Positions 38,492 to 47,727 of a stretch of DNA of 64,000 bases are shown here, one piece after another (the first letter of the stretch is position 1; each line of letters opens with the position of its first letter). Below the pieces are notes generated by a model, which saw only the letters and a program-made list of their open reading frames with translations, did not search any database and had not been told where the DNA came from. The DNA comes from Rhodoferax sediminis (GTDB lineage: Bacteria > Pseudomonadota > Gammaproteobacteria > Burkholderiales > Burkholderiaceae_C): NCBI RefSeq assembly GCF_006970865.1, contig NZ_CP035503.1:3175001-3239000 (forward strand), given 5' to 3'. A program made the translations under genes and the position numbers.

Positions 38492-39585
38492 CTTCGCTGG
38501 TAGACGTCGAGTACGAGCAACCTGCCTGTGACACGCGGCGCGCGTGGGCCCGAATTCCAGTGGAGCCTTCGCAATCCGAGCGGACTGCGCTTAAACACAA
38601 AATCCGCCATTTGCTCAAAGTGCGCAACGCCGTGATGGTGTCGCACTTCTACGTTCATCCTGATTTGCAAGACCTGGCCGAGGAGACTGGTGGATTGGTC
38701 AGCGACTCCCTGGAAATGGCTCGCTTTGGCCGCAATCATGCGGCACAAACGCTGGTGGTCTCCGGTGTCCGCTTTATGGGTGAGACCGCCAAGATTCTCT
38801 CGCCCGAGAAGCGGGTGCTGATGCCAGATCTGGACGCGACCTGTTCGCTGGATCTGGGCTGTCCGGTGAATGAGTTCAGTGCTTTCTGTGATTCACATCC
38901 TGAGCGCACCGTCGTTGTTTATGCCAACACCAGCGCAGCCGTGAAGGCTCGGGCGGATTGGGTAGTGACGTCGAGTTGCGCCGTGGATGTCGTACAGGCC
39001 CTCAAGGAGCAAGGGCGCAAGATTTTGTGGGCGCCCGACAAGCACCTGGGTGATTACGTACAACGTCAGACGGGGGCTGACATGTTGTTCTGGCAAGGCA
39101 GTTGTATAGTGCATGACGAGTTCAAAGCCTTTGAGCTGCAAGCGCTGAAGGCGAATCACCCCAATGCAAAGGTACTGGTCCACCCCGAGTCCCCTCCCGA
39201 CGTGGTCGCCCTTGCCGATTTAGTGGGTTCTACGTCGGCACTATTGAAGGCTGCGCGCGAAATGTCTGCCGTCACCTTCATCGTTGCCACTGACAACGGC
39301 ATGATGCACAGGCTGCGCTCGCTCAATCCCGGGAAGATATTCATCGAAGCGCCCACTTCGGGTCAAAGTGCCACCTGCAAGAGTTGTGCGCAGTGTCCCT
39401 GGATGGCCATGAACAGCCTTGCGGGTTTAGCTCACGTGTTGGAAACCACCAGCAACGAGGTACACGTGGATTTGAAATTGGGCCGTCGTGCCCAAGTCCC
39501 GATTGACCGTATGTTGGCATTCACAGCGAAGACTAAATCCGGGATCCCCGCAGGTGCCATGATTCCCAACTTGGGGGCGGTGTAG
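38476..39585 (+). CDS. nadA: Quinolinate synthase A
   Basis: A 369-residue iron-sulfur enzyme that condenses iminoaspartate and dihydroxyacetone phosphate to quinolinate. The three cluster Cys are visible in [25 protein letters not shown] and [29 protein letters not shown] and [13 protein letters not shown] are further family segments. With nadB and nadC the whole de novo branch to NaMN is encoded. It is the last cofactor gene; the IS-interrupted gene follows on the other strand 16 bases later. Confidence 0.96.
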   Translation: MPEALTSLVDVEYEQPACDTRRAWARIPVEPSQSERTALKHKIRHLLKVRNAVMVSHFYVHPDLQDLAEETGGLVSDSLEMARFGRNHAAQTLVVSGVRFMGETAKILSPEKRVLMPDLDATCSLDLGCPVNEFSAFCDSHPERTVVVYANTSAAVKARADWVVTSSCAVDVVQALKEQGRKILWAPDKHLGDYVQRQTGADMLFWQGSCIVHDEFKAFELQALKANHPNAKVLVHPESPPDVVALADLVGSTSALLKAAREMSAVTFIVATDNGMMHRLRSLNPGKIFIEAPTSGQSATCKSCAQCPWMAMNSLAGLAHVLETTSNEVHVDLKLGRRAQVPIDRMLAFTAKTKSGIPAGAMIPNLGAV

Positions 39586-39717
39586 GTCTATCAGGTCTTC
39601 GTCAAGCGCGAATGACGCTCGATAGGGCTCGGAGCACAGCCCGTTGTTCCTTGACGGCCAGCACCTGACCGCCTTGGACGCGGGTGCGCATAGAGATGTA
39701 CATCCGACTAGGGCCTG

Positions 39718-40166
39718 TTAACACAAATGAAGTCCATCGGCGATCAATGCGAAGCTGATGAACCCGATGAACATCACGTCGAGCTTGTCGAATCGCGAGA
39801 AGATTCGACGGAACCCTTTGAGCCGGCGGAACAGGCGTTCGACCTCGTTGCGGCGCTTGTACATCGCGCGGTCATACTCCCAGGGCTCGATTCGGGTTTT
39901 CAGTGGCGGCACAACAGGAATGAATCCAAGGTCCAGCGCCAACTGCCGCGTCTCGTTGCCCTCGCAGGCTCGATCCATCAGCAAGTGCAGTGGCCGATTC
40001 GGTGCGCCCAGCCGGCTTAGCAGCGCACGACCTTCCGGCGCGTCGTGCGCCTGTCCCGGTGACAGCGAGAAGGTTATTGCCGTTCGAGCATTCGCGGCAA
40101 CCATATGAATCTTGGTGTTCCATCCACCTCTGGACTTGCCGATGGCTTGCGGGCCGTTTTTTTTAG
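39718..40166 (-). CDS. IS5-family transposase, frame B (reached by -1 frameshift)
   Basis: From the A8 slippery run the second frame reads AKKNGPQAIGKSRGGWNTKI, then LLMDRACEGNETRQLALDLG with the second Asp, and MYKRRNEVERLFRRLKGFRR with the catalytic Glu, ending SFALIADGLHLC. It has no start codon of its own at the A-run, which fits programmed frameshifting known for this IS group. Confidence 0.8.
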
Positions 40167-40481
40167 CGCACCGGTGCCGTCCGGATGAACCTTGACGCTG
40201 GTGCTGTCCAGCGACACAGCCTCGATCTTGATGCGCACGATCTGAGATTGCTGCAACTGCTCGAACACACGATTGAGCACCCCGGATTTTGACCAACGGT
40301 TCATGCGTGTGTAAATGGTATGCCAGTTGCCGAACCGCTTGGGCAGCCCGCGCCACTTGCAGCCGTGCTCGGCGACATAGAGGATGGCATTCAACACGTC
40401 CAGGTTCGACAAAGTCACGTTGCCGCGCTGCGTTGGCAGGCAGTGCTCGATCTGCACAAATTGGGCTTGGGTGATTTCCAT
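40074..40481 (-). CDS. IS5-family transposase, frame A
   Basis: About 135 residues starting MEITQAQFVQIEHCLPTQRG and including LNAILYVAEHGCKWRGLPKR and SLDSTSVKVHPDG, which carries the first catalytic Asp. Full transposase needs a -1 shift at the A8 run (plus strand 40157-40164, in GALKKTARK) into the second frame. Without the shift the product ends at 40074. Confidence 0.8.
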   Translation of the reverse strand: MEITQAQFVQIEHCLPTQRGNVTLSNLDVLNAILYVAEHGCKWRGLPKRFGNWHTIYTRMNRWSKSGVLNRVFEQLQQSQIVRIKIEAVSLDSTSVKVHPDGTGALKKTARKPSASPEVDGTPRFIWLPRMLERQ

Positions 40482-40859
40482 GCCCGTAGTTTCGTGCATC
40501 AATCATGGTTTCCGCAATTAGTGTTAACACGCCCTAGTCGATGGCGGCTGCTTCATGTCCCGGGCTTCCATGACAACACGGTCAGCGAAGACGAGGGTGT
40601 CCTTGAGCCAACCCTGCTTGAGCCAATCAGCGACGTAGGCCTGCGCAGGCTGCGGCATGTCCTCTCCGATTGCACGCAATTGGTCAAGGCCATGGGCCAG
40701 GCGTTCGTGCAGCGCAGAACTCAAAAGCGTCTTGTCATCCTCAAACAGCAACGATTGCAAAAGCGCAATAACGACCGGCGCCTTGTCAGCCGCAAGCAGT
40801 CGCCACAGGGGCTGTTCGCGAAGATTGGGAAGCGCGGCTGTACCGCCTAGCGCCTTCAT

Positions 40860-41336
40860 GGGCTACGCCTGCTCAATGACTGGGTGATGCATATCGGTTT
40901 CATGCCCCCCTGGTTTAAATGGCTTGATTTGATGATCGTGTGGTGAGCCCCAGCCCCCTCACGCGTCCCCACCAGCAATTTACCAAGTTTATCGAGGATT
41001 GCGCGAGGTAAATCGCGAAGACGCTCGTTTCCGCCCTCTTCTGGCCGCACACTGACCCAGCATCTTGGCCTCGGCCAAAGCGCGCTCGTCGGAGCGCTCC
41101 TGGGTCTGCTCAGGCGTTGCGGTCGTTACCCGCCTTCGTTGTTGGTGCAGCGTCTTGAAGCTGGCTCTGCCATCGGTGTTGGGGCGCTTGCCTCGACCCT
41201 GATCATCCGCTTGCCATCGTCCAACGGCAGGCTTTTGCCAGTTCAGTTCATAGCCCTTTGAGCCCGCCAGCTTCTTCCGAAGCCCCGACGTGCTCACGTT
41301 CACACCCGGGGGCATTCCTGACCCTCTCATTCATTC
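40860..41336. other. Upstream region of the methyltransferase-helicase gene
   Basis: No gene is visible on either strand. It holds one copy of the 22-nt island box (41113-41134), about 290 bases before the helicase start, and several GC-rich inverted repeats. The promoter of the large gene must lie here. Confidence 0.5.
41113..41134 (+). repeat. Copy 2 of the 22-nt island box
   Basis: GGCGTTGCGGTCGTTACC followed by CGCC; 19 of 22 bases match the copies at 20018 and 48805. It lies 290 bases upstream of the start at 41403. Confidence 0.55.
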
Positions 41337-41402
41337 CCACCCGGGGAGCACGTCTCCCCGCTGGGTGGCTGTGTTCCCCATTCTTCTATGGAGAACACAC
41401 CC
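41337..41402 (+). promoter_or_regulatory. Two-hairpin RNA leader with sequestered ribosome site (copy A)
   Basis: Hairpin 1: CCACCC (41337) pairs with GGGTGG (41363), with inner stem GGGGAG/CTCCCC and loop CACGT. Hairpin 2: TGTGTTCCCC (41370-41379) pairs with GGAGAACACA (41390-41399) with a single C-A mismatch and a 10-base loop. The Shine-Dalgarno GGAG is in the 3' arm, three bases before the ATG. Translation should need melting of this stem. Confidence 0.7.
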
Positions 41403-44400
41403 ATGGCACGCTTTACCGCACCTTCCCTATGGTTACCCGGGTTCGGTCCGGAGCCGTTCGAGCCTGCGGCTCTTTTCACCGAAACCGAGTCGCTGAATTC
41501 TGATCAGACCGCTTCAACCGAGGAAAGTCCTGCTGAAGAGTCTGTCGAACCGGCGCGCCAACGCAGTAGTTGGCGCGTGGTCACAGGCCACACAGAAACG
41601 GCACCCCGCAACCTGTGGCCACAGTTGACCCGCGCCGAGCTGCGCAACCTGGGCGGCAGCGTCACCAAGTTCGAGGCCAACCTGGCCGCGATCAAGGTAC
41701 TGCGCGTCATCGAGACCGAGCAACGTCCGGCCACGCTGAACGAACGCAGCACCCTGCTGCGCTACACCGGCTGGGGTGGCCTGCCCGCAAGCTTCAACCT
41801 CGAAGCTGAGGATGGAGCCTGGGCCAAACGTGCGCGGCAATTGAGTGCACTGCTGACCCCGGAGGAGTACGAATCAGCCCGTGCGTCGGTCAACAACAGC
41901 CATTACACCGAGGTCCATGTGATCGAGGCCATCTGGCAGGCCGTGCAGCGCTTTGGTTTCTGCGGCGGGCGCATCCTGGAGCCCGCTGCAGGTATTGGCC
42001 ATTTCATTGGCGCGATGCCGCCGACCATCGCCGAACACAGCAGCGTCACGGCGGTCGAGATCGACCAGTTGTCCGGTCGCATGCTGCGGGCGCTCTATGC
42101 AGATAGCGGCGTGGACGTGCGGATTTCTCCCTTCGAGAAAACCCCGCTCGCCGACAACTGGTTCGATCTCGTGATCGGCAACGTGCCATTCGGCAAGTAC
42201 CAAGTCGCCGACGTGAGCAACCGGGCCTACGCCCGCTTCAGCATCCACAACTACTTCTTTGGCCGTGCGCTGGATCTGGTTCGGCCCGGTGGACTGGTGT
42301 GCCTGATCACCACGAGCTACACGCTGGATGCACAGGATGCGAGCGTGCGCCACTACCTGGGGGCACAAGCCCAGTTACTGGGTGCGATTCGATTCCCCCG
42401 GGGGGCATTTGCGGGCATTGCGTCAACCGACGTGCAGACCGACATCCTGTTCCTGCGCAAGCGGCAGCGGGCCGAGAAGGTTGATGACACGTGGTTGAGC
42501 CTCAACCTTATCCCAGAAGCACTGCGCGACCCGCAGTGCTATCAGAAATACCTGCAGATCAATGCCTGGTACGCCAAGCATCCGGAGTTCTGCATCGGCC
42601 GAATCCGGCAGGAGAGCAACGGCTACGAGGAAGTACCGGTGACGGTGTTTGACGGTGACCTGGAAGCAGCCTTGCCCGAACGGGTTGCCCTGCTCCCGTC
42701 TGATGTCTACCAAGCGCTGGTGAGGAAACCGGTAGCGTTGCGCATCGTGGTACCAGCCGAGCCCGGGGCTCGCCCAGGCAGCTATCGCCTCCACCAGGGG
42801 CGGGTGCATCGGGTCGAGGGCAGCGAGATGGCGGACGTTCATGAGCAGCTCAACGCCACGCAGCGAGGACGGATCACCGGCATGTGCGCGATTCGCGACT
42901 ACGCCAGGACCTTGCTGGATGCCCAGCTATCCGAGGGTAACGACGGACGGCTGGGTCATCTGCGGACCCTGCTCAACGGCACCTATGACAGATTCATTGT
43001 CAAGTACGGTTGCCTGAGTACCCGGGCCAATACACTGGCATTCCGGCGCGACCCGGATTACCCGCTGTTGCTGTCGCTGGAGCACTACGACGAAGAGTCA
43101 GACAGCGCCAAGAAGGCGGCGCTGTTCACACGGCGTACGTTGACACGGGTGGTGGAGCCAACCACGGCGGGGGAACCGACCGAGGCGCTGGCGGCGTCCA
43201 TCCAATGGCGGGGCCGGGTCGATCCGGTCTATATGTCAGGACTGCTGGCTGCGCCGGAAGATGCGGTGCTGCAGGCGCTGGCCGAAGCCGGGCAGATATT
43301 TCTCGACCCGGCAGATTCTGAGTGGAAAACCGCTGACGACTACCTGTCAGGCAACGTGAAGGCCAAGCTCAAGCAGGCCGTGATGTCGGGTAGTGCCTAT
43401 CGGCGCAACATCGACGCACTGGAACAGGTGCAACCCGAAGACCTGCCGCCAGCATCCATCGAGCCGCGTCTGGGTGCCGTGTGGATTCCGGCCCTGGACG
43501 TCGAAGCCTTCGTCCAGGAGGTTCTGGAGCTCAAGGACTGCCAGGTCAGCTATTCGGCCGAGGCCGGAGCCTGGTCGGTGCGCTATGGCGAGTGGGAAGC
43601 GCGCCAGAACGTGAAGGTGACCCAGGAGTTCGGCACCTCGCGCATGAATGGCATCGAATTGGTGCAATGCGCGCTGAACGTGCAGGTGCCCACGGTGCGC
43701 GACCCGAACCCCGAGACGGACAGGTATGTCGTCAATTCTGACGAGACGCTGGCCGCGCGCGAGAAGCTGGGCCTGATCAAGGACCGGTTTGCCCGTTGGG
43801 CCTTCGATGACACGGTACGGCGAGAAAAGCTGTGCAGGATCTACAACGAGCTGTTCAACGCCACCCGGCCACGGCAGTTCGATGGCTCCCACCTGAAGCT
43901 GCCGGGGTTCTCCCGCTGCTTTATGCTGCACCCGCACCAGTTGGACTCCGTCTGGCGCATTGTGCAGTCCGGGAATACCGGACTGTTCCATGTGGTCGGC
44001 GCGGGCAAGACGGCGGTGTGCGTGATCGCCAGCATGGAGCTGCGTCGCCTGGGCTTCATCGCGAAGCCTTGCCATGTGGTGCCGAACCACATGCTGGCGC
44101 AGTACACGGCGGAGTTCGTCAGGCTCTACCCGAATGCCTCGGTGTTGATGGCCAGCAAGGAGGATTTGGAAGGCGACCGCCGGCGCAAGCTGGTGTCGCG
44201 CATCGCCACGGGCGACTGGGACGCGGTGGTCATCACGCACTCAAGCTTCGAGCGCATCAAGTTGTCGCCGCAATTCACCGAGAACTTTATCAAGGAGATT
44301 ATTCATGAGCTGGAGATGGCGGTACGCGCCGAGAAGAGCAATGACCGGTCCAACCGGATCATCAAGCAGTTGGAGGCGATGAAGAAGAACTGGGCCGCCC

Positions 44401-46391
44401 GGCTGGAGCGGCTGCTGGCGGACCAGAAGAAGGACGACCTTCTCACCTGGGAACTGCTGGGTATTGACTGCCTGTTTGTGGACGAGGCCCATTTGCACAA
44501 GAACCTGTACCGGTTCACCAAGATGACCCGCGTCGCAGGTCTGCCGCTGACCAGTTCGGAACGCGCGTTCGATCTGTTCCTGAAGACGCGCTACACCATG
44601 CAGATCCATGGGCATGCACAGCGTGGGGTGGTGTTCGCGACCGCGACGCCAGTGGCCAACACCATGGCGGAGATCCACACCATGATGCGCTACCTGCAGC
44701 CGAATCGGCTGCAGGAACTCGGGTTGCAGCAGTTTGACGCCTGGGCAGCGACTTTCGGGGAGAGCGTTACAGCGCTGGAGATCGCGCCGGACGGCAGCGG
44801 CTACCGCATGCACACGCGGTTTGCCCGTTTCATCAACGTGCCAGAACTGATGGCGGTATTCGGCGAAGTGGCCGACATCCGCACGGCGGAGATGCTGAAC
44901 TTGCCGGTGCCGCCACTGCGCGGTGGTAAGCCACGCATCGTGGCCTGCCCGGCCAGCAAGGCACTCAAGGCCTTTGTGCAAACCCTGGTGCTGCGCGCCG
45001 AGGCCATCCGCAGCGGTCACGTAAAGCCGCAGGACGACAACATGCTGGCGATCACCACGGACGGCCGCAAGGCCGCGCTGGATTTCCGGCTGGTGGCGTC
45101 CGCGGCCAAGTTTGATGCCAAGGGCAAGGGGGCCGCGTGCGTACGCGAGGTGATGGACATCTGGCGCAGGACAGAGTCTTTCCGTGGTGCTCAGATGGTG
45201 TTTTGCGATCTGTCGTCACCCAAGGGCGACAAGGGTTTCAGCGTCTACGACGACTTGCGACAACGGCTGATCGATGCGGGCCTTCCTGACAAGGAGATTG
45301 CCTTCGTGCACGACGCCGACACCGACATCCAGAAGGCCGCGCTGTTCAAGGCGGTGCGTGAGGGACGGGTTCGGGTGCTTCTCGGGTCGACGGCGAAGAT
45401 GGGGGTTGGCACCAACGTGCAGACCCGGCTGTGTGCCCTGCACCACCTCGATGCGCCCTGGCGTCCCTGTGACGTCGAGCAACGAGAGGGGCGCATCCTG
45501 CGCCAAGGCAATGAGTGTGAGGACGTGGAGATTTTTAGGTATGTCACCGAAGGCAGTTTTGACAGCTACATGTGGCAAACGCTGGAAACCAAGGCGCGAT
45601 TCATTGCTCAGGTGATGAAGGGCGACAAGGGCATCCGCTCGCTGGAAGACGTGGAACTGGCAACGCTGTCGTATGCCGAGGTCAAAGCCCTGGCCTCCGG
45701 CAATCCGCTGATCATCGAGAAAGCCGGCGTGGACGCGGAAGTGGCCAAGCTCTCGACGCTGTTCTCGCTGTGGCGCAACCAGCGTTACGCCAACGAAAGC
45801 GAGGTGGGACGGCTGCCGATGATGATCGAAGCGCTGGAGAAGAAGATTGTGCTGTATGCCCAAGACGTGGCGCGCATCGAGCCGCAGACCCTGCAGGGTA
45901 TTGCCCTGGAACTGGCGGGTCGCCCCGTCACCGGACCGGATGCGGTGGGGGAAGTCCTGCGGGGCTTGGTAAAGACAGCGAAAGAGGAGGTGCGTACCGG
46001 CACCAGGATGGTTGAGCGGATGATCGGCCGCTTCGGCGGGTTCGACCTGGGCATCCTGGCGGCACGCGGCGAAGAAGTGCCGAACCTGTACCTGTCAGGT
46101 CATTGCCTGTACAACGCCGAGCCGTACCAGACGGGGCCGGCCCTCGTGGCAGGCCTGATGGCGGCGCTGGAGTCGGTGTCCAAACACCACACCGATGCGG
46201 TTGTGCAGTTGGAGGTGCGGCGCAAGCGGCTGGAAGACATCCGGCTGGAACTGGCCCGGACTTTCGAGCATAAAGGGCGGCTGGTGAATCTGCTTGCCCG
46301 TCAGCGAGAGCTGCTCAGACAGCTTGACCTGGACAAGGATGAGGTGGGCAGCGCGAAGGTCGATGCCGAAGAGGTGCGACAGGTCGCTTGA
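41403..46391 (+). CDS. Giant N6-adenine methyltransferase / superfamily 2 helicase fusion
   Basis: A 1662-residue island protein. The N-terminal part is an adenine methyltransferase: LRYTGWGGLPASF, the SAM motif GRILEPAAGIGHFIGAMP (about residue 190) and the catalytic-type NVPFGKY (about residue 260). The C-terminal half is a helicase: Walker A HVVGAGKTAVCVIASM (about 865), FVDEAHLHKN (DEAH, about 1025), VVFATATPVANTMAEI, and motif VI WRPCDVEQREGRILRQGNE (about 1360). The layout recalls phage P1 DarB and related antirestriction or plasmid proteins. It may protect incoming element DNA or act in transfer. The start at 41403 is set by GGAG upstream; it ends at a strong terminator. Confidence 0.85.
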   Translation: MARFTAPSLWLPGFGPEPFEPAALFTETESLNSDQTASTEESPAEESVEPARQRSSWRVVTGHTETAPRNLWPQLTRAELRNLGGSVTKFEANLAAIKVLRVIETEQRPATLNERSTLLRYTGWGGLPASFNLEAEDGAWAKRARQLSALLTPEEYESARASVNNSHYTEVHVIEAIWQAVQRFGFCGGRILEPAAGIGHFIGAMPPTIAEHSSVTAVEIDQLSGRMLRALYADSGVDVRISPFEKTPLADNWFDLVIGNVPFGKYQVADVSNRAYARFSIHNYFFGRALDLVRPGGLVCLITTSYTLDAQDASVRHYLGAQAQLLGAIRFPRGAFAGIASTDVQTDILFLRKRQRAEKVDDTWLSLNLIPEALRDPQCYQKYLQINAWYAKHPEFCIGRIRQESNGYEEVPVTVFDGDLEAALPERVALLPSDVYQALVRKPVALRIVVPAEPGARPGSYRLHQGRVHRVEGSEMADVHEQLNATQRGRITGMCAIRDYARTLLDAQLSEGNDGRLGHLRTLLNGTYDRFIVKYGCLSTRANTLAFRRDPDYPLLLSLEHYDEESDSAKKAALFTRRTLTRVVEPTTAGEPTEALAASIQWRGRVDPVYMSGLLAAPEDAVLQALAEAGQIFLDPADSEWKTADDYLSGNVKAKLKQAVMSGSAYRRNIDALEQVQPEDLPPASIEPRLGAVWIPALDVEAFVQEVLELKDCQVSYSAEAGAWSVRYGEWEARQNVKVTQEFGTSRMNGIELVQCALNVQVPTVRDPNPETDRYVVNSDETLAAREKLGLIKDRFARWAFDDTVRREKLCRIYNELFNATRPRQFDGSHLKLPGFSRCFMLHPHQLDSVWRIVQSGNTGLFHVVGAGKTAVCVIASMELRRLGFIAKPCHVVPNHMLAQYTAEFVRLYPNASVLMASKEDLEGDRRRKLVSRIATGDWDAVVITHSSFERIKLSPQFTENFIKEIIHELEMAVRAEKSNDRSNRIIKQLEAMKKNWAARLERLLADQKKDDLLTWELLGIDCLFVDEAHLHKNLYRFTKMTRVAGLPLTSSERAFDLFLKTRYTMQIHGHAQRGVVFATATPVANTMAEIHTMMRYLQPNRLQELGLQQFDAWAATFGESVTALEIAPDGSGYRMHTRFARFINVPELMAVFGEVADIRTAEMLNLPVPPLRGGKPRIVACPASKALKAFVQTLVLRAEAIRSGHVKPQDDNMLAITTDGRKAALDFRLVASAAKFDAKGKGAACVREVMDIWRRTESFRGAQMVFCDLSSPKGDKGFSVYDDLRQRLIDAGLPDKEIAFVHDADTDIQKAALFKAVREGRVRVLLGSTAKMGVGTNVQTRLCALHHLDAPWRPCDVEQREGRILRQGNECEDVEIFRYVTEGSFDSYMWQTLETKARFIAQVMKGDKGIRSLEDVELATLSYAEVKALASGNPLIIEKAGVDAEVAKLSTLFSLWRNQRYANESEVGRLPMMIEALEKKIVLYAQDVARIEPQTLQGIALELAGRPVTGPDAVGEVLRGLVKTAKEEVRTGTRMVERMIGRFGGFDLGILAARGEEVPNLYLSGHCLYNAEPYQTGPALVAGLMAALESVSKHHTDAVVQLEVRRKRLEDIRLELARTFEHKGRLVNLLARQRELLRQLDLDKDEVGSAKVDAEEVRQVA

Positions 46392-46398
46392 TCGAATT

Positions 46399-46435
46399 GA
46401 CCCCCATGGCTGAAAAGCGATGGGGGTCTTTTTTT
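46399..46435 (+). terminator. Rho-independent terminator of the methyltransferase-helicase gene
   Basis: GACCCCCAT (46399-46407) pairs perfectly with ATGGGGGTC (46420-46428) across a 12-base loop, followed by seven T. It begins seven bases after the stop codon. Confidence 0.92.
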
Positions 46436-46445
46436 GCGCCCTTGC

Positions 46446-46468
46446 TTATCCACAAGCCCTGTGGATAA
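46446..46468. repeat. Inverted pair of perfect DnaA boxes
   Basis: TTATCCACA (46446-46454) and TGTGGATAA (46460-46468) are both perfect matches to the DnaA box, in opposite orientation and five bases apart. They lie just after the terminator in a non-coding gap that runs to 46602. They may form part of an origin or a DnaA-controlled promoter. Confidence 0.6.
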
Positions 46469-46602
46469 ACAGACTACTGCACGGTGCCAGCCCGCATCGT
46501 CCAACAACATCACTGGAGTGCCTGCAAATTCAGCAAGTCATGCCAATTCAGCTGGTATGTCTTGGGTAAGCATGCATCAAAACACACTCAGTCGGCACCC
46601 GC

Positions 46603-47013
46603 TCAGCTGGTCGCCGCATGAAATGCGGCCTGCACGGCTCGCACCAGCGAAGGATGCAGGGTGCCAAGCTTGGGCGTCTGGCCATGTGGTGCCGCAGGCG
46701 GCACGGAGAACCACTCCGTCGTGTACGGCAGATCGAGCGCTTGCTTTAAATCGAACTTGGTGTCGTAGCTGAGACCCGCTGCCTCATAAGCCGCCGGATT
46801 GCGCTCACGCAGGATGGCGAATTCGCCTCGGTGCAGGGTGGTCGTGCGTTGGCTGGTGCCGTAGGCAACTCGCACGTGAAACTGCGGCGCATCGTCATCA
46901 AAGACCGCCAGAATCAGCGCTGGCCGTGGCTTCGGGCGCGGGTTGACATCGTCGGGAAAGTGGCACCAAACAATTTCGCCAGCAGTAGGTTCGTCCCACC
47001 ACTGAAGCATCAT
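46603..47013 (-). CDS. PemK/MazF-like toxin
   Basis: A 136-residue protein with the start of the PemK/MazF fold: GEIVWCHFPDDVNPRPKPRP followed by ALILAVFDDD. In the family this segment forms the beta-barrel core and the RNA-binding loop. The remainder is less typical. Its ATG overlaps the stop of the antitoxin-like gene (ATGA), the normal order antitoxin then toxin. It would cleave mRNA to keep the element in the population. Confidence 0.7.
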   Translation of the reverse strand: MMLQWWDEPTAGEIVWCHFPDDVNPRPKPRPALILAVFDDDAPQFHVRVAYGTSQRTTTLHRGEFAILRERNPAAYEAAGLSYDTKFDLKQALDLPYTTEWFSVPPAAPHGQTPKLGTLHPSLVRAVQAAFHAATS

Positions 47014-47297
47014 GCCAACTGGGCCTCAAACAGGCTGGAGCGTACAGAACGCTTCTTGCCCTGCGGGACACGCTTCTTGATCTGGCGAACTTGGGCGGCA
47101 GTCAGCGGCCCCTCATCCGCCTCGTACTGCGGCAGCAGCTTGACGGCCATGGCGTGCAGTGCAATGTGGATAGCCTGAGTCTCATCGACGCCCAGTCGTT
47201 CCGCCACGCGTTTTGCGGTTTCGCGCGTCACGCCCGTGGCGCTGTCGACGCTACGGTAGCGGAAGGCGATCTGGTCGGCAGCGGCACGCGTGTTCAT
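47010..47297 (-). CDS. Antitoxin-like partner of the PemK/MazF-type toxin
   Basis: A 95-residue protein with a helix-rich centre (ETAKRVAERLGVDETQAIHI followed by ALHAMAVKLL) resembling a ribbon-helix-helix or helix-turn-helix domain, and a basic C-terminus (RQIKKRVPQGKKRSVRSS). AAGGAG lies nine bases before the ATG. A 17-bp palindrome upstream is the likely autoregulatory site. Pairing with the toxin is inferred from overlap and order. Confidence 0.65.
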   Translation of the reverse strand: MNTRAAADQIAFRYRSVDSATGVTRETAKRVAERLGVDETQAIHIALHAMAVKLLPQYEADEGPLTAAQVRQIKKRVPQGKKRSVRSSLFEAQLA

Positions 47298-47317
47298 GAT
47301 GACATCTCCTTCGTTTG

Positions 47318-47334
47318 GATATCTTAAAGATATC
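47318..47334. promoter_or_regulatory. 17-bp palindrome upstream of the toxin-antitoxin operon
   Basis: GATATCTTAAAGATATC: eight-base arms pair perfectly around a central base. It lies 20 bases before the antitoxin start, as expected for an antitoxin operator. Confidence 0.6.
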
Positions 47335-47550
47335 TTGAAAGACAGCCCTTGTCAAGGCCCTGGCCATCACCTAGCCCATCACCCAGCCTCCTCATCGCGG
47401 AGTTCATTTCCCGGAATTGCCACCTCGGACAGTCCGAATCCTCCTGCGTTGGCGAAAGCAGACCCGTCGCCACGAACCGCCTGGGAGCGTGGGCGGCAGA
47501 AGCAGGGAATCTCCTGACGACCTGAACACCAGTGTGAGCGTCCAAGCCGC
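47335..47550. other. Gap without recognised features
   Basis: I see no coding sequence, repeat or terminator that can be supported in this stretch. Confidence 0.4.
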
Positions 47551-47697
47551 ATGGCCATAAGTTACCGCCCCTACGAACCGCAGCAAGAGATGTTGCTGCC
47601 CGCGTCGCTGCAGGATTGGCTGCTCAAGGGGCACCTGGCCTTGATGGTCAAGTTGCTTGTCTACGGCTCCCGTCAACCGGGCTCGGCGATGCGATAG
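47551..47697 (+). pseudogene. IS1182-family transposase, N-terminal fragment
   Basis: MAISYRPYEPQQEMLLPASL, then QDWLLKGHLA, is the characteristic opening of IS1182-family transposases. After 30 residues the similarity stops and the frame ends at 47697. The rest of the element has been lost. Confidence 0.75.
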
Positions 47698-47727
47698 GGA
47701 GGGGCCGTGAGACGGACATCAATCCTT

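Larger units (their letters stand above)
39711..40534 (-). mobile_element. IS5-family insertion sequence (IS427-like group), 824 bp
   Basis: Terminal inverted repeats GGGCCTGTTAACAC (39711-39724) and GGGCGTGTTAACAC (reverse strand, 40521-40534) differ at one base. TA flanks both ends (39709-39710 and 40535-40536... read as CTAG on each side), consistent with the TA duplication of this group. Inside are two overlapping transposase frames joined by a run of eight A on the coding strand. The element looks complete and recently inserted, since the target frame can be rebuilt exactly. Confidence 0.88.
39602..40859 (-). pseudogene. DUF3375-like (JetA-type N-terminus) gene interrupted by an IS5-family element
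   Basis: Removing the IS at 39711-40534 and one copy of the TA duplication restores one open frame from 40859 to 39602 (142 codons). The first about 85 residues (LREQPLWRLLAADKAPVVIA, AYVADWLKQGWL) resemble the N-terminus of DUF3375, the domain of JetA in Wadjet plasmid-defence systems. The rest (DTLVFADRVVMEARDMKQPP, then TRVQGGQVLAVKEQRAVL) is unassigned. DUF3375 proteins have over 450 residues, so this gene was probably already an internal-deletion relic before the IS landed. No JetB, JetC or JetD genes are adjacent. Confidence 0.5.

Noticed and set aside
39602..40859. A Wadjet defence system
   Set aside because: Only a short JetA-like N-terminus is present, and it is interrupted. JetB, JetC and JetD are absent.
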